DNA of 64,000 nt from Streptomyces populi (GTDB taxonomy: Bacteria > Actinomycetota > Actinomycetes > Streptomycetales > Streptomycetaceae), in the NCBI RefSeq assembly GCF_002911015.1, contig NZ_KZ626851.1, positions 60,647 through 124,646 on the forward strand, written 5' to 3'. Positions 1 through 8,435 of the stretch are shown here, piece after piece. The notes below the pieces were generated by a model. The model was not told the DNA's origin, searched no databases, and saw only the letters and a list, made by a program, of their open reading frames with translations. The position numbers and the translations under genes were made by a program. Position 1 is the stretch's first letter; every line of letters begins with the position of its first letter.

Positions 1-174
1 CCGGCGTGCCGGTGCGGCGCGGGCAAAAGGGCCCGTGCGCGGCGACCGGGCCCGTCGGCACGGAGACGAGGCGACGGGCCGCCGCGGCCGGGCTTGCCAT
101 CGGCGCGATCACCGGCTTCGCTGTGACCTGCCCCAACCCCGACAACCGCCCGCCCGCGCCCAGGAGAACCACAC
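1..174. other. Left-edge stretch, no gene recognised
   Basis: The three forward frames were read by eye and none gives a convincing protein end. The stretch is GC-rich, with two GGGCCC-containing segments. It probably holds the promoter and leader of the gene beginning at 175, whose ribosome site CAGGAG lies at about 162-167. Confidence 0.3.
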
Positions 175-636
175 GTGACCCGAGCACAACGCCGCGCCCG
201 CCTCGCCCTCACCCTCGTCGGCCTGCTCGTCGCCGCCATCGGCCTCGTCATCTACATCCCGGCGAGCATCGACTCCGGCACGGCCGACCAGGCGCGGGCG
301 GACGCGTCGGCCGCCGACTGGGGTGACGTCCTCGGCTACGAAGCCGACCACGCCGCGAAGGAACAGCGGTTCGAAGCCGAGTCGGACAAACGGATCGCCG
401 AGGAGGACAAGACGTTCGGCGCGGTGCTGATCGGACTCGGCGTCGTCGTCGGTGCCGGTCGCTGGGCCGTCCGGCCGACCGCCGCCGGCCCTCGCACACC
501 CCGGATCGTGACCCCCGGCCCCGTGCCCGCGGCGTCTGTCGCCGACGAACTCTCCAAGCTCGCCGGGCTCCGCGACCGGGGCGAACTCAGCCCGGCCGAA
601 TTCGAGCAGCAGAAGGCACGTCTCCTCGGCGGCTGA
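175..636 (+). CDS. Small membrane protein with C-terminal SHOCT domain
   Basis: This 153-residue protein has two hydrophobic segments, about residues 8-30 and 82-100, separated by a charged, Ala/Glu-rich stretch. The last 30 residues (ADELSKLAGLRDRGELSPAE and onward) match the SHOCT pattern, a short C-terminal motif found on many bacterial membrane proteins and thought to mediate oligomerisation. The GTG start is set by CAGGAG 7-8 bases upstream. The gene converges on the P450 gene, leaving about 50 bases between the stops. The specific role is unknown; the SHOCT assignment rests on the Leu/Gly/Glu/Phe spacing and is fairly secure. Confidence 0.8.
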   Translation: MTRAQRRARLALTLVGLLVAAIGLVIYIPASIDSGTADQARADASAADWGDVLGYEADHAAKEQRFEAESDKRIAEEDKTFGAVLIGLGVVVGAGRWAVRPTAAGPRTPRIVTPGPVPAASVADELSKLAGLRDRGELSPAEFEQQKARLLGG

Positions 637-685
637 ACGGACGCGTGCCTGGCCGGGACGTCGGTCGGGCGCCGACGGCGGGGTG

Positions 686-1879
686 TCACCGCCGGTCGAC
701 GGCCACGCGGAGCCCGCGGATCACATAGCCTCCGATCTCGTCCTGGAAGGTGACGCGGGGCCGTGTGAGCATGCGAATGCCCTTGAGGTCGAAGAGGTGG
801 CCGAGGAAGACGTTGGTCTCCATCATCGCGATGTCGGCGCCGGGGCAGCGGTGCGGTCCGTCACCGAAGGACAGGGCGGCCGCGTACCGCCCGGTCGTTG
901 CCGGCCGGCCGGGGCAGACCGCCGTGGGAGTGTCCCCCATGGCCTCCGGGTCGGTGTTGGCCTCGTTCACGAAGATGTCGACGAGCGCGCCGGCGGGCAC
1001 GGTGACCGGGCCGTCGGCGCCCTGCACATCGAGGGCGCCGGTGGTCTGTCGGCTCAGCCGGGCGACCACGGGTTCCAGACGGAGGATCTCGTGGACCACC
1101 GCCAGGCGTTCGGTCTCGTCCCCGTTCGTGTAGCGCTCGCGCAGGGCGGCGTCGGTGAACAGGTGCCATGCGGCGACGGAGATGAACTCGCGGGTGGTGA
1201 TCATTCCGGCAGCGGCGTAGGTGAGGCATTCGCCGAGGATCTCGGGGTTCGAGCAGCCTTCCGCGATCAGGTGGGAGATCAGGTTGTCGGCGGGCCGTTC
1301 GCGGTGGGCGCGGACGGCCGGGCGGACGTCGGCGAAGTAGATCCGCAGCCAGTTGGTGTTCTGGCGGAACAGCCAGTAGATCCCGTGCGGACTGGTGAAC
1401 CCGGGCTTGCCGAACTTCTCGGGGAAGAAGCGCTCCAGGCGGCCCTGAATGCCGGGTCTGCTGTGGGTCAGGCCGATGACCCCGCACGCCACATCGATCG
1501 AGACGCCGAAGGTGAGGTCCTCCAACTGCGCCTCGCCTTCGCTGCGCAGGGTGTTCAGGTGCTTCTGCGTGACGCGTTCGGTGAGTTCCCGGTAGTGCTC
1601 GTCCACATGGCGGGGCGTGAAGTAGCGGGCGGTCTGACGGCGGTGTTCCCGGTGTTCGGGCCCGTCGCGGTACAGCACGGGCCGCCGGATCCGGGCGGGC
1701 AGCTTCTCGACGGTCTCGATGCCCAGACCCGCCTGCACGGTGTCGGTGCTGCGCAGAACGGCGCGCGCCGCCGAGTAGCCGCGTACCTGCCACGTGCCGT
1801 CGTCCTCGCGGCCGATCGGGCAGCCGGGTCCGGTGGGATCCCTGCGGATCTTCCGTGCGTCGTCGTCGGTTCGGTCCAT
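686..1879 (-). CDS. Cytochrome P450
   Basis: A 397-residue soluble class I bacterial P450 of normal length. The heme loop FGDGPHRCPGADIA places the axial thiolate at about Cys345, and EILRLEP supplies the K-helix ExxR. The I-helix reads AAAGMITTREF, so the usual AG-x-D/E-T-T acidic residue that helps proton delivery is replaced by a hydrophobic residue. Such sequences occur in some actinobacterial CYP families, so the enzyme may still be active by a modified proton relay. No ferredoxin or reductase gene lies next to it; partners are presumably supplied from elsewhere. Substrate unknown. The start at 1879 lacks a strong ribosome site and may be imprecise. Confidence 0.9.
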   Translation of the reverse strand: MDRTDDDARKIRRDPTGPGCPIGREDDGTWQVRGYSAARAVLRSTDTVQAGLGIETVEKLPARIRRPVLYRDGPEHREHRRQTARYFTPRHVDEHYRELTERVTQKHLNTLRSEGEAQLEDLTFGVSIDVACGVIGLTHSRPGIQGRLERFFPEKFGKPGFTSPHGIYWLFRQNTNWLRIYFADVRPAVRAHRERPADNLISHLIAEGCSNPEILGECLTYAAAGMITTREFISVAAWHLFTDAALRERYTNGDETERLAVVHEILRLEPVVARLSRQTTGALDVQGADGPVTVPAGALVDIFVNEANTDPEAMGDTPTAVCPGRPATTGRYAAALSFGDGPHRCPGADIAMMETNVFLGHLFDLKGIRMLTRPRVTFQDEIGGYVIRGLRVAVDRR

Positions 1880-2118
1880 CGAATGCCGCCCCCGTCGTCA
1901 TGTCGGCGCCCCTCCCGGGAGGAGCCCGGTGTCAGGCATGTGCGACCAGACTTCAGGACGGTCGCCCCCGCCGCCAGTGTTCTGGCGGCCACGGGCCGTG
2001 GTTCGTCCTCGACGCCGACCGTGCTCGATGCCGTCGGACGCAAGCCCTGAACGACGTGTCCGGCCGTGGCACGGCCTGAGCGGCCGCGCCGTCGGCCGGC
2101 GGTCCGCACCCGGACGAG

Positions 2119-2159
2119 CCCGGTCCGGGCCGTGGTGTGGGGTCACGGCCCGGACCGGG
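2119..2159. terminator. Strong stem-loop terminator downstream of snapalysin
   Basis: A perfect 16-bp inverted repeat: CCCGGTCCGGGCCGTG at 2119-2134 pairs with 2144-2159 across a 9-base loop. There is no T-run, which is usual for Streptomyces terminators. It sits about 70 bases past the stop of the protease gene on the minus strand and upstream of the P450 start, so it should insulate the P450 gene. Confidence 0.75.
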
Positions 2160-2204
2160 TCGCTCGGTCGCCCGGCCCGCAGCTGCGGTCCGGGCGACGG
2201 GTCG

Positions 2205-2246
2205 GCGCGTCTTGTTCAGCGCGTCATGTTCAGCGCGTCTTGTTCA
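2205..2246. repeat. Three tandem 14-bp units over the snapalysin stop codon
   Basis: GCGCGTCTTGTTCA (2205-2218), GCGCGTCATGTTCA (2219-2232) and GCGCGTCTTGTTCA (2233-2246) are consecutive copies with one mismatch. The last codons of the protease lie in the third unit and its stop (TGA on the minus strand) in the second. Because the unit is 14 bases, the extra copies fall after the stop and do not lengthen the protein. Confidence 0.85.
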
Positions 2247-2925
2247 GCTCGGCGACGGCCTTCGCGAGGCCGTTGGCCCAGAGCTGGTTGACACGGGAGC
2301 GCTCGGCCGCGTTCGGGTAGCGGTTGGTGCAGGACGTACCCGGGCCGCCTCCCGACATGAGCTCGCTGCACGGACCGCTGTAGTGGTCCGGCAGGCCCAG
2401 CACGTGGCCGGTCTCGTGAGCGGTGACACGGATCGAGTCGTACTGCCGGTTCTGCGCGTAGTCGAGGAAGATGTAGCCGCGGCCGTGGCCGTTCGTGGAG
2501 GCGTAGGACCCGCGTGAGTCGTTGCCCTCGTAGTAGGTGAAGTCCGCACCGCTCGTCGTCGCCTGGAGCTTGACGTTCGACACGGAGCTGTTCCAGATCG
2601 AGGCGGAACTCGCTATCTGGGAGCGGAAGGTCGGCGCCTGGGAGGCGTTGTAGTAGACGGTCACCGACGCCAGGGAGGGGTTGGCCGCCTGCTTCTTGGC
2701 GACCGACTTCAGCACGGCTTCGAAGAACGCCTTGTTGCCCGCGGTGTCTTCGGCCGAGCCGGAGTACCGGGCGCTCGCGACGGTGGTGGAAGCGGCCGGG
2801 GCCGGGTCGGCCGGCCGGGCGCTCGCGGGGGTCGCGGTGCCGAGCGCCGCGGATGCCAGACCGAAGCCGAGCGTGAGTGCCAGGAGTCTCCTGGATGTCT
2901 TCGACCTCATGCGGGAGGACAGCAT
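2230..2925 (-). CDS. snpA: Snapalysin-type secreted metalloprotease (M7)
   Basis: A 231-residue secreted zinc endopeptidase. The start at 2925 is chosen because TAGGAGCACCACAC precedes the ATG on the minus strand; the longer frame has no ribosome site. A twin-basic N-terminus (MRSKTSRR) and a hydrophobic core ending TATPASA form the signal peptide, followed by a propeptide. The mature part carries [12 protein letters not shown], the short-spacer HExxHxxGxxD site of snapalysins, followed by [11 protein letters not shown], which fits the Met-turn. Size and order match Streptomyces small neutral proteases, which hydrolyse milk proteins. The divergent LysR gene is the usual regulator partner in this family. 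Confidence 0.93.
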   Translation of the reverse strand: MLSSRMRSKTSRRLLALTLGFGLASAALGTATPASARPADPAPAASTTVASARYSGSAEDTAGNKAFFEAVLKSVAKKQAANPSLASVTVYYNASQAPTFRSQIASSASIWNSSVSNVKLQATTSGADFTYYEGNDSRGSYASTNGHGRGYIFLDYAQNRQYDSIRVTAHETGHVLGLPDHYSGPCSELMSGGGPGTSCTNRYPNAAERSRVNQLWANGLAKAVAELNKTR

Positions 2926-3113
2926 GTGTGGTGCTCCTACTCGTTCGTGTGGGGTGGTGAACGATTGGTTCAGCAGGAGTCTCGCGGAGGCCAAGGGGGT
3001 TATGGGTAATGGCAGTTGGGGATAGCGCGAAACTATCAGGGAGTCAACTCGTCTGACTTCGTAGCGATTTGAACATCTGGTGTGTCATGCGGAGGCTCCC
3101 ATACCCTTCCCGC
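2926..3113. promoter_or_regulatory. Divergent promoter region between snapalysin and LysR genes
   Basis: This 188-base region separates two divergent genes in the arrangement known for snpA/snpR pairs, where the LysR protein activates the protease gene from here. AT-richer sequence around 3030-3075 is a likely promoter and operator zone. I could not fix a unique T-N11-A LysR box by eye, so only the region is called. Confidence 0.45.
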
Positions 3114-4049
3114 ATGGAGCTCGAGGTGAGGCACTTACGTGCCCTGTGCGCCATCGCCGACACGGGCAGCCTGCACAAGGCGGCCCGTGAACTCGGCGTG
3201 GCCCAGCCCTCGTTGAGCGCCCAATTGCGCCGGATCGAGCAGGCCCTCGGCGCCCAGCTCTTCGTCCGCGCGGGTACGGGATGCCGCCCCACGCCAGTGG
3301 GTCACGCGGTGCTGAGCCGCGCCAGACCGCTCGTCACCGAACTCGCCGCGATCGTCACGGAGACGAGGGCCGCGGTGGCCCGGGCCGCGGACGAGAACAC
3401 CCTGCACATCGGTGCCACGGCGAGCCGGGCCCTGCCGGGCTGGCTGCGCCGGTTGCGTGCCCGTATTCCCCGCACCGATCCCACACTCCGGATGGACGTC
3501 TCCGCGAACTCCCTGCTGCGGATGGTCGCCGGGGGATGGCTCGAACTGGCCTTCGTGCATGAGGTCGAGGGCAGCCCTCTGTGTGTCCCGCCCGGGCTCT
3601 GTCTGCGCGTAGTGGTCGAACGTGAACCGCAGTTCGTCACCCTCGCCCCCGACCACCCCGCCGCGGAGCGGTCCGAGGTGCGCCTCGCCGACCTGGCCGA
3701 CGACCAGTGGATGGTGGACTCCACGGTGGACGGCGAATGGGACGGCCTCTGCCGGGTCCTGCGTGACGCGGGGATCGAACCCGACATGCTGCACGGCGAC
3801 TACCTCACGGCGTACTCACTGGCCGCCACCGGCGACGTCGTCACGGTCAGCCAGCCCACCGCGCTACCGCGCCCCGATGTCGTGGTCCGTCCTTTGCAGG
3901 GCGACCCGATAGGAGTGCGCCTGTTGCTCGCCGCGCGCTCAGAGGCCGAACTCGACCACGGATACGACGAATTGGTGGAGGCCTACTGGGAAGTGGCCCG
4001 TCAGGCGCCGGCCTACCGGGCGTGGCTGGAGCGGTCGGGCACGCCGTAG
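3114..4049 (+). CDS. snpR: LysR-type activator adjacent to snapalysin
   Basis: 311 residues, the usual LysR length. The N-terminal winged helix-turn-helix is clear (LRALCAIADTGSLHKAARE then VAQPSLSAQLRRIEQALG), followed by an effector-binding domain with typical strand and helix alternation. The ATG at 3114 is preferred over upstream starts because the HTH begins immediately after it. Divergent placement next to an M7 protease matches SnpR/MprR, the pathway-specific activators of snapalysin genes. Function follows from family and position; the inducer is unknown. Confidence 0.85.
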   Translation: MELEVRHLRALCAIADTGSLHKAARELGVAQPSLSAQLRRIEQALGAQLFVRAGTGCRPTPVGHAVLSRARPLVTELAAIVTETRAAVARAADENTLHIGATASRALPGWLRRLRARIPRTDPTLRMDVSANSLLRMVAGGWLELAFVHEVEGSPLCVPPGLCLRVVVEREPQFVTLAPDHPAAERSEVRLADLADDQWMVDSTVDGEWDGLCRVLRDAGIEPDMLHGDYLTAYSLAATGDVVTVSQPTALPRPDVVVRPLQGDPIGVRLLLAARSEAELDHGYDELVEAYWEVARQAPAYRAWLERSGTP

Positions 4050-4225
4050 GCCGGGGCGCGGGTGGTCCCGCGCCCCGACGGTCGCGCCGGCCGGATGAGG
4101 AGGCGTACCTCGGCGACGGCCCCGAAGGCCCAGGCCCGGACACGGGCCAGGAACGCCCGCTCCGCCGTGGTGCCGTGACGGTCGAACGCGTCGCCGAGCG
4201 CGTCGAGGCCGAGACCGATGACCGA

Positions 4226-4260
4226 CAGGGCAGGAACCGATGCCTGTCAGGGCAGGAACC
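4226..4260. repeat. Short direct repeat with small stem at lipoprotein 3' end
   Basis: CAGGGCAGGAACC occurs at 4226-4238 and again at 4248-4260. Within it GACAGG (4224-4229) can pair with CCTGTC (4243-4248). It lies just after the stop of the minus-strand lipoprotein gene and may act as a weak terminator. Confidence 0.4.
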
Positions 4261-4266
4261 GGGCCG

Positions 4267-4572
4267 TTACGACCAGGGGCCGATGTCCGGCGGCGGAACG
4301 TAGATGGGGGTGTCGGGGCAGCCGATCTCCCCCCAGTAGGCGCAACCGCTGCGGGCCGGGGGCGCGGTCGGCGGGGTGGAGCTGGTCTGCGGGACCGGTT
4401 CGGACGTCGGGACGTCGTGCGCGCCGGAGCAGTCGTCGGCGTCGTCGGGCGTGCACAGGACCGGCAGAGGCGGGGACGGCGGCTCCACCGGCCCGTCGTC
4501 GCAGGCAACTGCTCCCCACACGAGAAGGGCGATGAGGCCGGAGGCGGTCAAGAGGCGGACCGGGGTGGACAT
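4267..4572 (-). CDS. Small Pro-rich putative lipoprotein
   Basis: 101 residues. A positively charged start (MSTPVRLL), a hydrophobic stretch and AVACDD around residue 24 suggest a lipoprotein signal with a slightly atypical lipobox. The rest is rich in Pro, Ser and Asp and has four further Cys (LCTPDDADDC, SGC, IGC), which could form two disulfides outside the cell. GGAGTG upstream of the ATG supports the start. No family recognised; the 400-base spacer and opposite direction separate it from the kinase operon. Confidence 0.6.
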   Translation of the reverse strand: MSTPVRLLTASGLIALLVWGAVACDDGPVEPPSPPLPVLCTPDDADDCSGAHDVPTSEPVPQTSSTPPTAPPARSGCAYWGEIGCPDTPIYVPPPDIGPWS

Positions 4573-4976
4573 GGGGCACTCCTGGAACGGTGAGAGGACG
4601 AGAGCGGTTCCCGGCGGGAGCCGCTGGACTCCATCACGGTGGCGTGCCCGTCGGGCCGGGCGCCCGAGTCACCCGTCGCGTTCATGCCGGGCACCACGCC
4701 GGTGCACCGGGGCACCGTGCCGCCCGGCACGGCCCAGTCGGCCGTGCGCGGTGCCCGGCGACGACGGGACACCGGCCCCGTGCCCCGGCCCGCACGGGCA
4801 GGGCACGGTGGCGGCGGACGCCCGGCCGGCCAGGGTGCCGCGTGGCGGGAGAGGCGCCCGGGACGGCTTGCGGCGGATGCGCGTGCCGGGGCGCACACCT
4901 GCGGAAACGTGGGCGCGCAAAGCGCAGGAGTACCCGGCACGGGCGGTGGTCGTCAGCGCAGAATGAGGTGGTGGCC
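4573..4976. other. Divergent intergenic region with nested inverted repeats
   Basis: No convincing gene. CCGGGCACC at 4687-4695 can pair with GGTGCCCGG at 4750-4758, enclosing a smaller CCGTGCC/GGCACGG stem at 4715-4732. The nested structure could be a terminator or a structured leader of the histidine kinase transcript. Confidence 0.4.
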
Positions 4977-6929
4977 GTGCGCGCAGCAGTGTGGTCGGTG
5001 GTGGTGTCGAGCGTGCTCGCCGTGGCGTTCGCCGGCTGGACGGCCACGCACGTCGCCCGGGGCATGCCGGTCGGGGAGAGCCTGCTCCATCTCCTGCTGC
5101 TCGGCACCGTCCTGGTGTCCTGGGCCGTGACGGGAGCGGTCCTGGTCTGCCTGCGGCCGCGCAATCCGCTGGGCTGGCTGTTCCTCGGGCTGGGCGCGAG
5201 CGGATCCTGGCAGACGGGCCTCGCCGCCTACGGAGCCGACGCCGTACTGAGCGGACACCACCGGCCCGCGGCCTCCGCCGTCGCCGCCGTGGCCAGTGGC
5301 GCGCACTATCCGCTCCTGTTCTGTCTGCCCACCGTCGTCCTGGCGCTCTACCCCGAGGGCCGGCTCTCCGCGCGCGGACTCCGGTGGCCCGTCACCGCAG
5401 CCGCCGCGGCCATCACCGTACTGACCCTGGCCGCCCCCTTCGACGCCCAGGCCTACGACGACATCGTTCCCGGCGGCACGCCACCCGTGTCCCTGCCGGC
5501 CGCCACGATCGGCCTCGTCAACGGTGTCTGCCTGCTGGTCGTCGTGGCGAGCGCCCTCGTCATCACCGTCCACACCGTGGTGCGCCTGGTGCGTTCCCGG
5601 CCTCCGCAACGGCAGCAGCTGGCCTGGATGGTGAGCGTCCTCGCCCTGCTGCTGACGGCGCTGTTCCTGGCACCCCGTCCGGTCCACACCCTGCTCGGCG
5701 CGCTGCTTCCGGTCGCCGTGGCCGTGGGTGTGGTGCGCTACCGGATGCTGGGCGTGCAGATCGCGCTGCGCCGGACGCTGGTCTACGGAACGCTGACGGC
5801 CGTCATCGTGAGTGTCTACCTCCTGGCCAGCGCAGGCATGGGGGCGGTATGGCCGCACAGCCTCCTGCCCGGCGTCCTCGCCGCCGCGGTGGTGGCGATC
5901 GGACTGGCCCCCGCCCGCGAACGACTGCAACGGGCCGTCGACTGGTGGATCTACGGCGGCCGCCGCGACCCCCTGCGGGCCTTGATCCAGCTCGGTGACC
6001 AGATGGCGGACGTGGGGGAGCACGCCTTGCTTCCCGCCGCGCTGGAGGCGGTCAAGAGCGCTGTCCGATCCCCGGCGGCAGGTGTGACCAGTGCGGAGGG
6101 CAAGGCCCTCGTCGCCCCCGACACGCCGCTCGGCGCCTCCCACCGTGTCGAACTCCGCCTGGCGGGACGCTCTTTGGGCGCGCTGACAGTGGCGCAGCGT
6201 ACTCCCGGTGAGCCGTACGGCCGGGACGACAAACGCCTGTTGGCGGCCCTGGCCCAGCAACTCGCCGTGATCGTGAGGGCGCTCGAGCTCGGTGAGGCGG
6301 TCGCAGCGGAACGCGACCGGGTCGTCGAAGCGACCCGAGCCGAGCGCGACCGCCTGCGCACGGACCTCCACGACGGCCTGGGGCCCTCCCTCGCGGGGAT
6401 CGGCCTGGGCCTGCAAGCGGCCATGGACGGACTCACCGCGAACGACACCGCCACGGTCTCGGCACTCCTGGAACGCATCCGGGAGGAAGCCGTCGGGGCG
6501 GTCGCGGAGATCCGGCGCATCATCGACGGCCTGCGGCCCCTGGTCCTCGACCGCTTCGGCCTCGCCGAAGCGGCCCGCCGCCACGCCCGCTCCCTCACCC
6601 CGGCCCTGAACGTCGACGTCCGCATCGACACCCTGCCGCCGCTGCCGCCCGCGGTGGAGAGCGCCGCCTATCGCATCCTGACCGAAGCACTGACGAACGC
6701 CGCCCGGCACGCGCGTGCCCGACACGTCGACGTCACCCTCACCACCGCCGGCCGACACCTGCGGATCACCGTCGCGGACGACGGGATCGGCACCCCCACC
6801 GGACACCCCGCAGGCATCGGCGTCGCCTCGATGCGGCGCAGGGCCCACGAACTGGGCGGCTGCTTCACCCTCGCCGGAACGGACGGCGGGACGACCGTCA
6901 CCGCCACACTGCCGCTGGAGGAACCGTGA
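4977..6929 (+). CDS. Membrane sensor histidine kinase, NarL/DesK type
   Basis: 650 residues. Roughly ten hydrophobic segments fill the first 320 residues, so the sensor is a large integral membrane domain, not a single extracellular loop. A GAF-like cytoplasmic linker follows. The HisKA_3 phosphoacceptor is RTDLHDGLGPSLAGIGLG, with His at about residue 465. The ATPase has EALTNAARHA (N box), VADDGIG (G1 box) and GIGVASMRRRA (G2 box). The GTG at 4977 is chosen because ATGAGG lies 8 bases upstream and the first membrane helix starts right after it. It overlaps the response regulator by 4 bases and is its partner. The signal is unknown. Confidence 0.92.
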   Translation: MRAAVWSVVVSSVLAVAFAGWTATHVARGMPVGESLLHLLLLGTVLVSWAVTGAVLVCLRPRNPLGWLFLGLGASGSWQTGLAAYGADAVLSGHHRPAASAVAAVASGAHYPLLFCLPTVVLALYPEGRLSARGLRWPVTAAAAAITVLTLAAPFDAQAYDDIVPGGTPPVSLPAATIGLVNGVCLLVVVASALVITVHTVVRLVRSRPPQRQQLAWMVSVLALLLTALFLAPRPVHTLLGALLPVAVAVGVVRYRMLGVQIALRRTLVYGTLTAVIVSVYLLASAGMGAVWPHSLLPGVLAAAVVAIGLAPARERLQRAVDWWIYGGRRDPLRALIQLGDQMADVGEHALLPAALEAVKSAVRSPAAGVTSAEGKALVAPDTPLGASHRVELRLAGRSLGALTVAQRTPGEPYGRDDKRLLAALAQQLAVIVRALELGEAVAAERDRVVEATRAERDRLRTDLHDGLGPSLAGIGLGLQAAMDGLTANDTATVSALLERIREEAVGAVAEIRRIIDGLRPLVLDRFGLAEAARRHARSLTPALNVDVRIDTLPPLPPAVESAAYRILTEALTNAARHARARHVDVTLTTAGRHLRITVADDGIGTPTGHPAGIGVASMRRRAHELGGCFTLAGTDGGTTVTATLPLEEP

Positions 6930-7600
6930 CAGCCGGCCCTGCCGTCACCGTCGTCATCGCCGACGACCACCCCTTGTTCCGGTTCGGCCTCAAGGCGGCT
7001 CTGGACGGCCACGAGAACATCACCGTCGTCGGAGAGGCCGCCGACGGAGAGCAGCTCCTGAGCGTCGTGGAACACACCCGCCCCGACGTCGTGCTCACCG
7101 ATCTGGCCATGCCCAACCTCAACGGAACCGAAGCCGTCGGCGAACTGACGTCACGTCATCCGGGAATCGGCGTAATGGTTCTGACCATGCACGACGACGA
7201 CCAGGCGCTCATCGGTGCCTTGCGCGCAGGGGCACGGGGTTACCTCCTCAAAGGCGCCGACCGGACCGAGATCGTACGCGCCGTCCTCGCCGTCGCCTCC
7301 GGCAGCGCCGTCTACGGCGAAGCCACGGCGCAGCGCATCAACGCGTTCTTCACCCAGGCCAGGCGTGACTACGTGGCTCAGATCTTCCCCGAACTCACCA
7401 GCCGGGAAAGCGAACTCCTCGAACTCGTCGCCCAAGGGCACACCAACGACGAGATCGCCCGGAGGCTGTTCCTGTCCGAGAAGACCGTCCGCAACCACGT
7501 GGCCGCCATCATGAACAAACTCGGCACGAACAACCGCGCCGCCACCGTGGCCAAAGCCCGGGACGCCGGCCTCGGACAGCCTTCGATCGGCGAGCACTGA
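6926..7600 (+). CDS. NarL/LuxR-family response regulator
   Basis: 224 residues. The receiver domain has the acidic pair at residues 13-14, the phosphoacceptor Asp59 in VVLTDLAMPN, and Thr and Lys further on (MVLTMHDDD, LLKGADRTE). The C-terminal LuxR helix-turn-helix is LTSRESELLELVAQGHTNDE followed by FLSEKTVRNHVAAIMNKLG. The GTG start overlaps the kinase stop (GTGA), showing translational coupling and a two-component operon. Targets are not evident from the neighbours. Confidence 0.94.
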   Translation: MTAGPAVTVVIADDHPLFRFGLKAALDGHENITVVGEAADGEQLLSVVEHTRPDVVLTDLAMPNLNGTEAVGELTSRHPGIGVMVLTMHDDDQALIGALRAGARGYLLKGADRTEIVRAVLAVASGSAVYGEATAQRINAFFTQARRDYVAQIFPELTSRESELLELVAQGHTNDEIARRLFLSEKTVRNHVAAIMNKLGTNNRAATVAKARDAGLGQPSIGEH

Positions 7601-7860
7601 GAACTCTCCTTCGGCGACCGCGCACCGGTGCCGACGGAAGGGGCGCACCGCACGGGTCGAACTTCCACCGGCGGGCCGGCCTCACGGCCTGCCGGAGCTC
7701 CACGGCCCATCCAGGAATCCGCTCCCTCGTCCCGGCACCGCGCCCACCCCGGTCAGGACCGTCGTCTCATGTGGCCCACCTCCCGGGCGGCCGACAGTGG
7801 AGATGCCTCAGCCGAGAACCGCAGCGCTGAGAAACACACCGTGCGGAAGGAAAACCGATC

Positions 7861-8259
7861 ATGCCCGGACCCTGGGACGCAAGTCTCAAGCAGCTCTGCT
7901 TCGCCGACGACCAGACCTTGTTCACGGCTGACACCCTGACCATCGGGAAGGAGTACGACATCATCGCCGACGTCGAGATCGGCGCATCGCTCAACAGCTT
8001 CGCCACCGTGGACAGGCTCGTCGTCACGGTCACCAACCTCACCACCAACCAGGTGGTCCAGACCCTGACCGTGCCGACCGCGCTCCAGCCCTCCGCGACC
8101 GTACGCCGGGAGCAGCGCGTCATCGACTTCGCGGCTCTGGACGCCACTCGGGTCTCCGACGGTGATGTCCTGCGAGCCACCGGCTCCTACCGGGTGACGG
8201 CAGGCGTCAACACGGACCACGACACATCCCGGTCCGACACGACGATCGCCGTGGACTGA
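7861..8259 (+). CDS. Hypothetical beta-rich protein
   Basis: 132 residues with no signal peptide or membrane helix. Alternating hydrophobic residues with many Thr/Val/Asp (DRLVVTVTNLTTNQVVQTL and similar) suggest a beta-sandwich. A good ribosome site (GGAAGGA) lies 7-8 bases before the ATG. It stands alone, 260 bases after the response regulator and before a strong terminator. I do not recognise a family. GC3 is typical of the window, so it looks like a genuine gene. Confidence 0.7.
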   Translation: MPGPWDASLKQLCFADDQTLFTADTLTIGKEYDIIADVEIGASLNSFATVDRLVVTVTNLTTNQVVQTLTVPTALQPSATVRREQRVIDFAALDATRVSDGDVLRATGSYRVTAGVNTDHDTSRSDTTIAVD

Positions 8260-8342
8260 CGAAACGCCCTCACCCGCGCACCCGTCCGGATGACGCACAG
8301 CCAGATGAAGAGACCGGACGGCGCACGGCCGAATTGAGGAGA

Positions 8343-8392
8343 AGGGGAGGCCACACCCCGACAGGGGAGGGGTGTGGCCTCCCCTGTCGGGC
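8343..8392. terminator. Bidirectional terminator with two mutually exclusive hairpins
   Basis: A 17-bp perfect stem (8343-8359 with 8369-8385, loop 9) overlaps a second perfect 14-bp stem (8357-8370 with 8379-8392, loop 8). Only one can form at a time. The site lies between convergent genes ending at 8259 (+) and 8436 (-), so it most simply terminates both. Confidence 0.75.
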
Positions 8393-8435
8393 GTCCGACG
8401 CGTCGGCGACGTGACGCCAGGGTGCCGGTGCCGGG

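Noticed and set aside
683..2050. A 455-codon forward frame over the P450 gene
   Set aside because: It is antisense to all P450 motifs and has no recognisable motifs of its own.
4953..6848. A 631-codon minus-strand frame over the histidine kinase
   Set aside because: Shadow frame; the plus-strand kinase has phosphoacceptor and ATPase boxes.
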